From assembly GCA_021018995.1 (NCBI GenBank), contig CM037593.1:14474088-14538087 (forward strand): 64,000 bases of DNA, written 5' to 3'. The position numbers and the translations under genes are program-made. The stretch is from Chloranthus sessilifolius (taxonomy: Eukaryota > Streptophyta > Magnoliopsida > Chloranthales > Chloranthaceae). Below, piece after piece: positions 34,690-45,638 of this stretch (positions are counted from its first letter, which is position 1; every line of letters starts with the position of its first letter). The notes beneath the pieces were generated by a model that worked only from the letters and a program-made list of their open reading frames with translations, was not told where the DNA came from and made no database searches.

Positions 34690-35999
34690 TCAAGAATCTG
34701 GGTCACTAAGGTGCGTCGCTTCAATCTTAAACTGGGTGATTGGTTCAAACATCGGTTTAAGACGTTGCCCATTGACTTTGAAAACTCGATTGTCCTTGAG
34801 ACTGCGGATCTCAATCGCACCATGCACACTAATAGAAACAACCTGAAACGGGCCTTCCCATCTAGATTTCAGTTTTCTCGGGTGGAGTTTTAGTCTAGAA
34901 TTAAACAGCCAAACCTTTTGTCCAATGTGGAACTCTTTCCGAGAAATTGACTCATCATGCAGCTTCTTGTACCTTTCTTTGTACAGCTTGGAGTTTTCAT
35001 ACGCATCATAGCGTAGGTCTTCTAATTCACTCAGCTGTAACCGTCGATTTGATCCTGCCGCGTGCATATCAAAATTGAATCTTTTGATAGCCCAAAATGC
35101 CTTATGCTCCAATTCAACAGGAAGATGACATGCTTTCCCGTAGACAAGCCTGAACGGAGACATTCCGATCGGTGTCTTAAATGCAGTACGATATGCCCAC
35201 AGAGCATCAGATAGCCGGTTTGACCAATCTCTTCGATCCGGTCGTACTGTCTTTTCTAAAATTCGTTTGATCTCCCGGTTTGACACTTTCACTTGACCAC
35301 TAGTTTGCAGGTGATATGGTGTTGCAGCCTTGTGGGTAACGCCGTATTTTTTCATTAAAGTGGCAAAATGGCTGTTGCAGAAATGTGAATCGCCATCACT
35401 AATGATTGCTCTCGGGATCCCAAATCGGTTAAATACATTTTCTCGTAGGAATTTGACAACGACCTTGTGATCATTCGATCGGGTTGCCACAGCTTCTATC
35501 CATTTGGAGACATAATCAACAGCCACAAAAATATATGAATACCCGAAAGATGGGGGAAAAGGACCCATGAAGTCAATCCCCTAAACATAAAAAATTTCAA
35601 TAATTAAAATCGGATTAAGGGGCATCATATTTCGTGGTGAAATATCTCCCAGCTGTTGACATCATTGGCATTCTTTGCAAAATTGGGCAGAGTCCCGAAA
35701 GATGGAGGGCCAGTAGAATCCACTTTGAAGAAATTTTTGTGCGGTCTTCTGTCCTCCGAAATGGCCTCTACAGGCTCCAGCATGGCAGAAATTGATGATG
35801 CTTAATTGCTCTTCTTCCGGTACACATCTCCTGATGATTTGATCTGAACAGATTTTGAATAATTGTGGTTCATCCCAAAAATAGTATTTAATTTGGGAGA
35901 AAAAGATATGCTTATCATTCTTACCCCATTCAGTAGGGATTCTGCCAGTGACCAGATAATTCACAATATTGGCAAACCAATGAGCTTTTGTAGCCGTCG
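34690..35999 (-). pseudogene. Element C integrase region (fossil)
   Basis: [65 protein letters not shown] and the C-terminal [20 protein letters not shown] are in order. Confidence 0.86.
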
Positions 36000-36650
36000 C
36001 ATCAATTGCCATCAATTGCTCATCTGGAAAAGTGTCACGGATAGGTTCAGGTGCAGAAGATTCTTCAGGCAAAATGCGAGACAAGTGATCAGCCACAACA
36101 TTCTCTACTCCCTTTTTATCTTTGATTTCGAAATTGAACTCTTGAAGGAGCAAGATCCAGCGGATCAATCTTGGTTTGGCGTCCTTCTTTGCCAACAAAT
36201 ATTTCAATGCAGAGTGGTCTGAAAAGACCACTATTTTTTATCCAAGCAGATAAGATCAAAATTTATCGAGAGCTTACACCACGGCTAACAACTCTTTCTC
36301 AGTGGTGGTATAGTTAAGCTGCGCATCGATCAATGTCTTATTGGCATAATAGATTACATGAGGTAATTTGTTTACTCTTTGCCCTAAGACTGTGCCAATA
36401 GCATAATCAGATGCATTGCACATGAGCTTAAAAGGTAGAGAATAATCCGGTGGTTGGATTATTAGTGCATTTGATAAGAGCTCGCGCAATTTCATAAATG
36501 CTTTCATGCAATCTTCATCGAAGTCAAAAGGAACATCTTTGCCAAGCAAGGTACATAATGGTTTAGCCACCTTGCTAAAATCTTTGATGAATCTTCTATA
36601 AAATCCTGCATGACCCAAAAATGATCGAATTTGTCCAACACTCTTTGGTG
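36000..36650 (-). pseudogene. Element C RNase H region (fossil)
   Basis: FKLMCNASDYAIGTVLGQ, TTTEKELLAVV and VFSDHSALKYLLAKKDAKP are visible, with VVADHLSR at the end. Confidence 0.82.
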
Positions 36651-37450
36651 GTGGCAGATTAGCAATTAGGTCGACTTTGGCCTTATCAACTTTGATTCCT
36701 TTCTTTGAAATAATATGCCCCAACACAATTCCTTGTTGAATCATAAAATGACTCTTCTCTCAGCTAAGAACAAGTTTGGAGTCTACACAGCGTTGCAACA
36801 CTTGTGCAAGATGATTCAAACACGAATCAAATGTTTTTCAAAAAACTGAGAAGTCGTCCATGAAGACTTCGATGAATTTGTCGATCATATCCGAAAATAT
36901 AGCCAACATACATCGTTGGAAAGTAGCGGGTGTATTACATAAGCCGAACGGCATCCTTCGATATGCAAAAGTACCATAAGGACACGTGAATGTCATTTTC
37001 TCTTGATCAGGTGGAAAAATAGGCACTTGATTGTATCCCGAATAATCATCGAGAAAGCAATAAAACTCTTGTTCTGCGAACTTCTTAAGAATTTGATCAA
37101 TGAACGAAAGGAGAAAATGATCCTTTCGGATAGCTGTGTTCAGTTTTCTATAATCAATGCAGACACGCCACCCAGTAGTTTCGCGAGTAGGGACCAATTC
37201 TCCTTCAGCAGTTTCTTTCACAGTGATTCCCGACTTTTTCGGAACGATTTGTACTGGACTAACCCATTCACTATCAGAGATCGGATAGATGATTCCAGCA
37301 TCGAGTAATTTAATGATTTCCTTTAAAACGACTTCTTGCATGTTGGGATTAAGTCGTCTTTGTAGTTCTCTCGATGGTTTACTCTCATCTTCCAGATGTA
37401 TTTTGTGCATACATACTGATGGGTCAATTCCTTTGAGATCGGCTAAGGTC
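36650..37450 (-). pseudogene. Element C reverse transcriptase region (fossil)
   Basis: SVCMHKIHLEDESKPSRELQ, SEWVSPVQIVPKKSG, GWRVCIDYRKLNTAIRKDHF, CPYGTFAYRRMPFGLCNTPA and FMDDFSVF (about 36845-36870) are in order. Confidence 0.87.
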
Positions 37451-37849
37451 CATCCGATGACTTCTTTATTTTCTTTCAGCACTTTCAGCAACTCATACTC
37501 TTGTTCTTCCGACAATGTCGATGATATTATTACTGGCAATGTTTCTCGAGGTCCCAGAAAAGCATATTTGAGGGACTCAGGCAATTGTTTCAATTTCACA
37601 GTTGATGGCTGCTCAATTGACGGAGTCAGCTCGTCCTTTTTCTCAACAGGTAATGGTTCTACCTTAGTCACATTTTCACATAAGTTATCATCTGAGCATG
37701 ATAAACTTGACCTCGTCTCTTCTGACTGCTTCCTTTCAGATCCCTTTTCCTCATAGATGGCCAACAAAGTAGTTTCAAATTCTTCTTTGGTGAGCATCGA
37801 TGGTAATGCTTCATCCACCACTTCATCTATCTGATCGATGTAAAAACAT

Positions 37850-38340
37850 TCGACCTCATCCTCGTTAGGGAAATGGTTCATCGCACGGAATATGTTTAAT
37901 CTAACCTTCATGTTTTCAAAAGAAACGTCCATGACTCCCGTGCGACAATTAATACAAGCGTTGGCAGTGGCAAGAAACGGACGTCCAAGGATGATGGGGA
38001 CTTGATTAATTGATTTAACAGGTGGTTCCATGTCTAAAACAACAAAGTCTACTGGAAAGATAAACTTGTCTATTCTAACCAAAACATCCTCGATAATACT
38101 CCTAGGTCTTCTTTCTGACCTATCAGCCAGTTGGAGTGTGACCGTCGTGGATTTCAATTCACCCAATCCAAGTTTCTTGTACACAGAGTATGGGATTAGA
38201 TTAACACTTGCTCCCAAATCCAATAATGCCTTTCCAATTGGTTGCCCACCAATGACACATGGAACAATTGGGACTCCAGGGTCTTTCAATTTCTGTGGGG
38301 TTTCCAATTGTAATATCGAACTGACTTGATTTGTCAGGAA
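37850..38340 (-). pseudogene. Element C protease region (fossil)
   Basis: ALLDLGASVNLIPYSVYKK (about 38185-38240) is the active-site context, followed by PPVKSINQVPIILGRPFLAT. It shares one long open stretch with most of the RT. Confidence 0.87.
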
Positions 38341-38579
38341 CACTTTCTTTGAAACATGATTACGTGCCTTTCTCTTACGAGTGCATAAATCTTTGAAAAA
38401 CTTGGCATACTCAGGAACTTGTTTGATTGTTTCAAGTAATGGAAGATTTATCTTTACTTGCTTGAATGTTTTAAAGATTTCTTCCATTTTTGCCGGTCCC
38501 TTGCCCATTCTCGATGGAGGAGTTAGGCACTTAGGGAATGATGCCTTTGAGACATAAGGGGCAGCTTTAAGTTCTGGTT

Positions 38580-40510
38580 CTTTTTCACGTCCTTGTTGGA
38601 CAGTTGGAGGAGACTCTTCCTCTATTACTTTCTCTTTTCCTTTTTCTACTCCTTTCTCTTTCTCTTTTCCTTTCTCTACTCCTTTCTCTGGCTCTTTGTC
38701 TCTTTCTTTCTCTCTTTCCTGATCAGATTCCATAGGCATTTTCACTTGATTATCAACCGCTCTTTCGCTTCTCAGCACCGTAACAACTTTCAACTATTGA
38801 CTATTTGATGGTCCTTTATCATGTGGTGCTTGGCCTCGAGGATTATTGATGGGTTGGCATGGAAGCCTACCTTCCTCTCGTTGACTCAATTGATTGGCCA
38901 ATTGACTGACTTGGTCCATTATCATCTGCTGAAAAGATTGCATGCTGAAAAGATTGCATGCTTCGCATCACCTTTTCTTCTAAATCAGAATCTTTCGAAG
39001 TAATAGGATGCGATTGATTGAGATTCTGATTAAAATTCTGATTTTTTTTGTACTCAGAATTTGGATGATAATACGAAGCATTCTGCTGGAGATTGGAATT
39101 CTGATAGAAATTAGAATTCTGTTGGAAATTATGTTGTGGACAAAGTTTTGTTGTCCACCCATTGTGTTGGCTCTGTACTGTTGGTTTACCTGACCAATTT
39201 GGTTCGATCCACCCCATCCTAAGTTGGGGTATTTTTTCATTCCGGATTGTAGGTATTGGAGTATATGTTTCTATCCTACCGCTGATAAGATTGAGTCACA
39301 TTGACCTGCTCTTGAGGAGTAGGTTCATCAGGGAAGAATGACAAGGTAGTAGGGCACTCATTAGCCATGTGACCTGGGTGGTCACAAATTGAACACACAG
39401 TGGGGGTGACAGGAGCTTTAGCTTGCTTAGTCGCAGCTAACAATATATTCATTTGCTTGGACAACATATCAACCTTTGTTGATAGATCATAGGTATTATT
39501 TTTGACATCATACAATCCATCTCTTGTCAACACATGAGATTTAGGTGCCAGATCCAAGTTAGTTCGCCCCAGTGTCTCACTTTGTATCGAAGTTTGGTAT
39601 AACTTCTCAAACAATGCCCACAATTCGTCAGTTTCTTTTGTGGCACATGATCCACCACACGATGCATCAACCATGCGTCTCTCTTCAGGAATCAGTCCAT
39701 TGTAAAAACTTTGGACCTGTTGCCACCTTGAAACTTGATGATTGGGGCAACTTCTGATTAATTCCTTAAAACGTTCTCAACATTCATGGAATTTTTCTGT
39801 AGGTTGTTGGGAAAAGAATTGAATCTTCTGACGTAACTCAATGGCTTTAGTAATGGGAAAATATTTTTTAAGGAACTGACGATGTAGCTCTACCCAACTC
39901 TGGATAGATTGTGGTTCTAAGGAATAGAACCACGTTTTTGCCTTATCTCTTAAAAAGAAAGGAAAAAGTCGGAGTTTAGCTATCTCATCAGTGACATTGT
40001 GGACTCTGAACATTTTGCAGACCCCAGTGAATTCATTTAGATGAACGTGCGGATTTTCATTGGCTAAACCATGGAAAATCGGTAACATTTGAATCATTGC
40101 TGATTTGAATTCATAGTGGTTCCCTGGAATAGGGGCATGCATGATACATTCCTGATCCTCGTAAAAACCAGGATCATTATAATATTCCAATGTTCTAGGG
40201 ACCTCATCAAAATTACTGTTCCTATTATTTCCATTATTGGCGTTCCCATTGTTGTTATTCTCATTTCTCTCTTGCCTTTGATCTGCCATGGCTTCAGTAT
40301 AATGATACTGATTCCTCTGGATTCTACGATTCTCTCTACAAGATCTTTCGATCTCAAGATTAAACGGTTGCAGATGTGGGTGATGAGATCGAGTAAAGCT
40401 CATGCACCAACACTCACAACAAGGATTGATGAATCCACAACAAACCCAAAAAAATTCAACTTCAATCGATTGAAACAAGTATTTCAATCGATTGGCACAA
40501 GCACACACAA
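38580..40510 (-). pseudogene. Element C gag region (fossil)
   Basis: The order is: MSFTRSHHPH-type N-terminus, MADQRQERNENNNN, PRTLEYYNDPGFYEDQECIM, capsid-like core with FFLRDKAKTWFYSLEPQS and FSQQPTEKFHEC, zinc knuckle CSICDHPGHMANEC (about 39360-39400), Asn/Gln-rich linker, and a Glu/Lys-repeat tail (KGKEKEKGVEKGKEK near 38640-38700). It is broken in a few places. Confidence 0.85.
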
Positions 40511-41302
40511 ATTTTCAAACAAATGACTTGATCAGTCAATCGATCGAAGAATTGTTCTCAATTGATTGAGGTTCAATAGTCAAACGGAGTCAGCACAGAT
40601 TTTGCAGCTAAGATGGCAAACAACAGAGCTCTTGTCAATCGATTAACAGAGGAATGCCAATCGATTGAAATAAACCTGAGAATTCACAGAGAATGATATC
40701 CCAGTCTCAATCGATTGACAGTGAATGTTCAATCGATTGAGTCTAAGATAAACAGTAGCCAATATCAGAAGGAAAAGAAGAGAAATTTTTTATTTTTTAT
40801 TTTTTATATTTTTTTTAAATTCGAATTTCAAAAATAAAAATTAAATTTGAAAATTAAAATTTAAGATTTAAATTTTAAAATTCAAAATCCACAATTAAAA
40901 ACTAAAAATTTAAATTTTAAAGCCTAAATGCAATCCTACAGAATCCTATAAAATCTTACCTAAAAGAGAAAAAAAAGGGAGAGAATAAAAAGATTCCTAC
41001 AAATCCTAAAGCAAGTAGTCCTATAAAAATTAATAACTAGATTTTAGAAAATCCTACAAGATATCTAAAAGAGGAAAATAAGAAAAATGGACTCCTACAA
41101 AATCTAAATAAGAAATCCTAAAAATCTCTACTTCTTAAAAGAACTCTATAAAATCTTACCAAAGAGAAGAAAAATAAGGGAAAGAAGATTTTACAAATCA
41201 AAAATCTAATCAAACTTCCAAATTTTCAGAATTAAAGATTTTTTTTTTTTTTATACTACTCACAACTGATCTCTTCTCGAATTAATCAAAATTTCGTCGA
41301 TA
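40510..41302 (-). other. Element C leader with palindrome pairs
   Basis: Three to four TCAATCGATTGA pairs at about 40461-40741, just before gag, then an AT-rich stretch up to the primer site. The palindromes next to the primer site seen in B are missing here. Confidence 0.75.
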
Positions 41303-41327
41303 TTCCCCGGCAACGGCGCCAAAAACT
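41303..41327 (-). promoter_or_regulatory. Primer binding site of element C (tRNA-Asp type)
   Basis: The plus strand carries TCCCCGGCAACGGCGCCA, a full match to the 3' end of plant tRNA-Asp, next to the 5' LTR. Confidence 0.88.
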
Positions 41328-42803
41328 TGATCGATTTTAAATGTAACCCTTGCAAGTGCACAAGGTCTATTGCAGTATGGCAAGAACAAGGGTGTCGAAC
41401 CCACAGGGAAACATGAATTTTAATTAATTCTTTCAGAGATTTAAAAACGTCCCCAAGGAAGTACCAAGGGGTAGATTCAATTTATCAAAAATTTATCACA
41501 CTTTTCCTAAATGCAAGAGAAATAAATTAATCTAAACAACTAATTACTAATGAATCTAAGAAAAATATTTAAATGAGATCAAGGAATATACTATCCCAGA
41601 TTAGTACCCCTTTTCTATCATTAAAACCCACAGTTTTATTAAAGCATCATTCACACCATCATTCATCTAGAAAAATGATTCGTAATAAAATATGATCATC
41701 AATCCGGCATACCTTATCTAAAAATAATGACTCAGCCTATCATTGCGGTATGAGTTGTAAAAAGCATAGCGTATCTCATGATGTTTAGATCACAACAGTA
41801 AGCACATAATTGCTCTGCAGCCTAGATCAGCCTGCAAGTTCAGATCTAGCGATTACGGCCGTTGATATGCGCAATCAATGGTCATAACAAAGCATTCAAT
41901 ATATATTCAATCATACATACTTTGAGCAAAACGATTTCATGATGACAATAAATATACTGCGGTATTAATCATAAAAATTAGTTACTTATCTGGGGATCAC
42001 ATCTTCCCCGATCAACTGATTTAGCCGCTCATCTTTGGTGTATGATCTCCTTGTTCATTCAAGGTCATTCCACTTTTCATTTCTTTCAAAGATCTTTTAT
42101 ACTTGTTTTTCTTAAATATAATCTATGATTTCCTAAAAGAATAACAATGCAAGCCTAAGTACAATCTACCCAGATTAAACCCTAGAAGAAGGAGGAAAGA
42201 AGAGCCCTTGAAGAATGAAAAAGAAAAGTCCAATCCCAAATGATGAATCCTTCCTAATGCAAACTTGTAGCTTCCCTTTTATAGGGTTGAGCAAATCCTA
42301 AACCTAATAACCTCAATCGATTGAGACTTAAATCTCAATCGATTGACTTTTAAGTAGGGACAAAGTTGTCTTCATGTGTCAATCGATTGACACTTAGTCC
42401 TCAATCGATTGACATCTAAAAGCAATTTCCGTGAACTCTCGCCCAACTTTGCATTAAACACTGTCTCGGTATTTTGGCCATAACTTTCTGTCCCGAACTC
42501 GAATTGAAGCGATTCTTGTGGCGTTGGAAATAAGACGACGAGCTCTAGAACGTTTGAGTTTTAGAAATATCATGAATCTGACATCTTGAAGGTCCAAATT
42601 AAGCTTCAAGTCACACTAAGTTCTTGATGACCCAAAATTGCAGTGTTTTGACATTCTTTTCAGAATTCTTGAGCTGTTTTAGAAACTTGGATTGTATTTA
42701 CCTGAAACACTTCAAATCTAGTAAATATCATTAGATAGCCTTCATCGGAAGGCTAAATATAGGTATTTAGGGGTGAAATATCATCATATTTCACTACTCA
42801 TCA
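41328..42803 (-). repeat. 5' LTR of element C (1476 bp)
   Basis: Partner of 30870-32346, about 95% similar by eye. Palindrome pairs lie at 42313-42414 with 22-bp spacing and the TATA box (CTATAAAA on the minus strand) at 42277-42284. Confidence 0.92.
42277..42284 (-). promoter_or_regulatory. TATA box of the element C 5' LTR
   Basis: CTATAAAA on the minus strand, about 30 bases downstream of the palindrome pairs in LTR sense. The copy in the 3' LTR is at 31820-31828. Confidence 0.6.
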
Positions 42804-42808
42804 TGAGT

Positions 42809-43085
42809 ATGAGAATTCGAAGATGTATAAGGAACGATATAAAAAGTTACACGATCAATCAATTTCGCGGAAGGAGTTTCACATCGGGCAAAAAGTTTGG
42901 CTGTTCAACTCTAGATTTAAGCTTCATCCGAAAAAATTAAAATCACGATGGGAAGGACCATTTCAGGTTGTTTCCACTACCGTGCATGGGGCGATTGAAG
43001 TTAGAAGCCTTACAGATAATTGAATTTTCAAAGTCAATGGGCAATGACTCAAACCAATGTTTGAGCCAATGACCTAGATGAGGAT
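42809..43085 (+). pseudogene. Element A integrase region, third piece (fossil)
   Basis: [37 protein letters not shown] and [20 protein letters not shown] form the C-terminal part of Athila integrase and continue the pieces at 14900-15678 and 30629-30869. Confidence 0.82.
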
Positions 43086-43151
43086 TGAGGCAACATACTT
43101 CAGTGACCCGAAAGAGTGAACAATAAAGTAGTCGAGCTATCGACACATAAA

Positions 43152-43178
43152 CTCAGTGCTTCCTGGGAGGCAACCCAG
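43152..43178 (+). other. Conserved hairpin after pol, element A
   Basis: CTGGG (43163-43167) and CCCAG (43174-43178) can pair around AGGCAA. The flank CAGTGCTTC matches B and C. Confidence 0.75.
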
Positions 43179-43220
43179 TGTGTTTATTTTGTTATGTTTT
43201 TAATTGAGGAAGAGTCTTTT

Positions 43221-43724
43221 TCAATCGATTGACTCCACAAAGTCAATCGATTAACCTTTTTCACTCAATCGATTGACACTTATCCTGTCAATCGATTGAT
43301 GTTCATCGTCATCATCACCTCCTTCTTTCAGATGCCAATCGATTGAAACTCATTTTTCAATCGATTGACATTATCTCGAATTAATAACCAACTTTCAGAT
43401 AGCGGAGCGCCAATAGACACATCTTGTCGATTGCAGCTAATTTTAAGGGCACGTCAATGTCAATCGATTGGGATAAACCTCTCAATCGATTGACTTGATT
43501 GCATATTAACTCTGTCGGTTCCCAAGGCACCTAAACGGTGCGACTTTTCGCGAAAAGGTCATTCTCAATCGATTGACATAACTATGTCAATCGATTGACA
43601 TTAAAAATGGATGAGTGGATTGTACCACGTCACATCCGCATGCCTTGTGTCTCTTCGCATTCCCACGACGTGGTAAGAGCAACCGTTTTCAATCGATTGA
43701 GACTCCATCCTCAATCGATTGACA
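43221..43724. repeat. TCAATCGATTGA array between pol and extra ORF, element A
   Basis: Six pairs, spaced 22 bp (one pair 23 bp), for example 43689/43711. Most copies are intact even though the neighbouring coding regions of A are badly decayed. Confidence 0.92.
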
Positions 43725-43731
43725 TTTGCAT

Positions 43732-43738
43732 TATATAA
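43732..43738 (+). promoter_or_regulatory. TATA box of the element A extra ORF
   Basis: TATATAA lies nine bases after the last palindrome and 93 bases before the ATG at 43825. B has the same order and distances. Confidence 0.55.
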
Positions 43739-43824
43739 TGGGGACACCCGTGGTCCCCTCCTTCACTCGCCTCCTCCAATCTGAGTTAGTGTTTTAATTT
43801 CCACTCTCCTCATACGCAATCAAA

Positions 43825-44985
43825 ATGGCGGCGCTTGGACCACCTATATACCGACCACCTCGTCCCGCCAACACTCCTATGCGCATTCCTAACGACGAGT
43901 ACGTGAATCGTCAGTTTCAAATGGAGAATTTCTTCAATCTAGTCAAATACCGTCGCATTGCAAAGGCCGCCCGTTCGATTGAATTTGTCGAGACTCTACA
44001 CTTGGAAATATTGCTCGCTCCTCCTCCTATAGATGTTTCGCTCCGTATTCTAAGGCTATTTTACCAGAACATGGAATGGGTGTCCGCTCCAGTGTCGCTA
44101 ACGGGATTACCCTTCATCCGCCTCGAGATCGACAATTGGAGATATAACTTGCATGCTGCCGATCTCGCACGGGCTTTCAATTTCTACGTGGTTTGCCCAT
44201 TAAACCACCACATCAATCCTGTCGTTGATCGCAGCTAGGACCTTATGATCAACAATATGTGTAGAGGACGTCGCGGGTCCGATTTGGCCACTAAAAGAGC
44301 CGTCCTACCAATGGACATCCTGTTTTGGGACATCGTTATGTCAAACAATTTGCTACCGCATGGAACGAAAAGCGAACGAACCAAGAATAGGGTATTGGCG
44401 CTTTATGCGGCACACATGAATACATGGTTTGATGCTCCGGGACTAATGCTTGAAGAAATGTATCGGTGTCACAGCGACATCGTGATCATCACCGCACCAA
44501 AGAAGCGAGAAGCTATTCTTTTGCATTTCCCTCACTATTTGATACGTCTTTTAGACCAAGTTGGGTGCCCGATTTATGATGATAAAGAGATGGGTGATTT
44601 GCAATTTTATCACTACGACACGAACGTTTGGGATAAGAGCATCAAGGCTATTCTTCGTGTGACGCCACCTCTTATTGACATTGATGATGTGCCTCCTCCT
44701 CCCAGACCAAACCCCGCACAACGCCAATGCGGCAGCATTAGACGGCCTCGTCCTGAAGAGGTCCCAAATTTTAACGCCGAGGTAGCAGTCGCTCACCTCA
44801 AGGCGCGGATGGATGGGTTGAGTACCACTGTAGGAGGTATTGATCGACGTTCACGGTTTCAGACTTCACTTGTCATGCGGATGGCCCGAGAATCGTTCCC
44901 TGGGCGTGTCGATGGATTCATCGCAAGAGCGAGAGTGGCGATGGATGAGGAGGGAGACCCTGAAGATGATGATGATGATCAGTGA
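43825..44985 (+). pseudogene. Extra ORF region of element A (accessory protein, fossil)
   Basis: The ATG at 43825 opens MAALGPPIYRPPRPANTPMR. The blocks are LLAPPPIDVSLRILRLFYQ, NLHAADLARAFNFYVV, AVLPMDILFWDIVMSNNLLP, SERTKNRVLALYAAHMNTWF with a following LEEMYRCH, CPIYDDKEMGDLQFYHYDTN, a Pro-rich linker, IRRPRPEEVPNF, a helical RMARESFPGR region and an acidic Asp-rich end. The RLFYQ and ALYAA...WFDA...LE-M blocks also occur in chromovirus E. No signal peptide or membrane anchor is seen. Function unknown; a nuclear or DNA-binding role is only a guess from the acidic and basic patches. Close to whole. Confidence 0.8.
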
Positions 44986-45202
44986 TTGTTTGTTTGTGTT
45001 TTGTTTGTGTTTGTGTCTGTTTAGTGTTTGTGTGGTTGTTTTATTTTGTTTGATGTGATTTTCATTTTGTTTTTAGGTAGGATTAATCGTAGTGTGTTTT
45101 CTAGTGATGATGGGATCATGTGGGTGTAATCAAATCAATAAATTCGAAATGTTTTTAGTGTGTTAATTTCTGTTTGTTCTCCGATTGGTACATAAGTGCA
45201 TC

Positions 45203-45442
45203 AGTCAATCGATTGAGATTAAACTCTCAATCGATTGAGCCCTTAATTCCTGAACAGCAACTCCACTTAGTCAATCGATTGAGGAACAACTCTCAATCGA
45301 TTGATTTCTGCATGGGCAGAACTGTTTAATCTATCAGGAACAGAAAGTTTCTCTATAGAAATTATTTCGAAAAAGGCAAAATTGTACTTCCCTTGGCATG
45401 TTGTGTCAATCGATTGACACTAAAATGTCAATCGATTGACTG
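45203..45442. repeat. TCAATCGATTGA array between extra ORF and small ORF, element A
   Basis: Three pairs at exactly 22-bp spacing (45205/45227 and onward). Confidence 0.92.
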
Positions 45443-45561
45443 AGGTATAATTCCATAAAGTTGCATCTTCCATTCCGAAAATCCAGATTTGAACCGTCCG
45501 TAGAGTCCTTAGTTTAGGAGTCTTCTTTGAGTCCAAGAAGTTCATGTTTAGAATGCTTTCT

Positions 45562-45570
45562 TTATTTAAA
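45562..45570 (+). promoter_or_regulatory. TATA-like box of the element A small ORF
   Basis: TTATTTAAA lies about 70 bases before the ATG at 45639 and downstream of the palindromes, as in B. Confidence 0.45.
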
Positions 45571-45638
45571 TCTCTTCTAAGATAGCCCTTTCAATCACCT
45601 TCGTCAAAATAGTATTTCCTCCTCCCCAAGCTTTCGCG

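Larger units (their letters stand above)
30870..42803 (-). mobile_element. Element C: Athila-like Ty3/gypsy element without the extra ORF (11.9 kb)
   Basis: C is bounded by LTRs at 30870-32346 and 41328-42803. Flanking 5-mers TGCAT (30865) and TGAGT (42804) fit a decayed duplication. It splits the integrase of A 241 bases beyond B. Minus-strand order: primer site, leader, gag, protease, RT, RNase H, integrase, hairpin, then directly the end of the small ORF. The extra ORF, both internal palindrome arrays and their TATA boxes are absent. The LTRs differ at about 5% by eye, so C looks older than B. It has several breaks. Confidence 0.92.

Noticed and set aside
41303-41327. Possible tRNA-Asp gene fragment (CCGGCAACGGCGCCA)
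   Set aside because: Only the 3' end of the tRNA is matched and it adjoins an LTR in the right orientation for a primer binding site.
43825-44985. Extra ORF of A read as an envelope gene, as in some Athila elements
   Set aside because: No signal peptide, transmembrane helix or cleavage site is visible, and the similarity is to plant-transposon-type proteins; left as accessory protein of unknown role.
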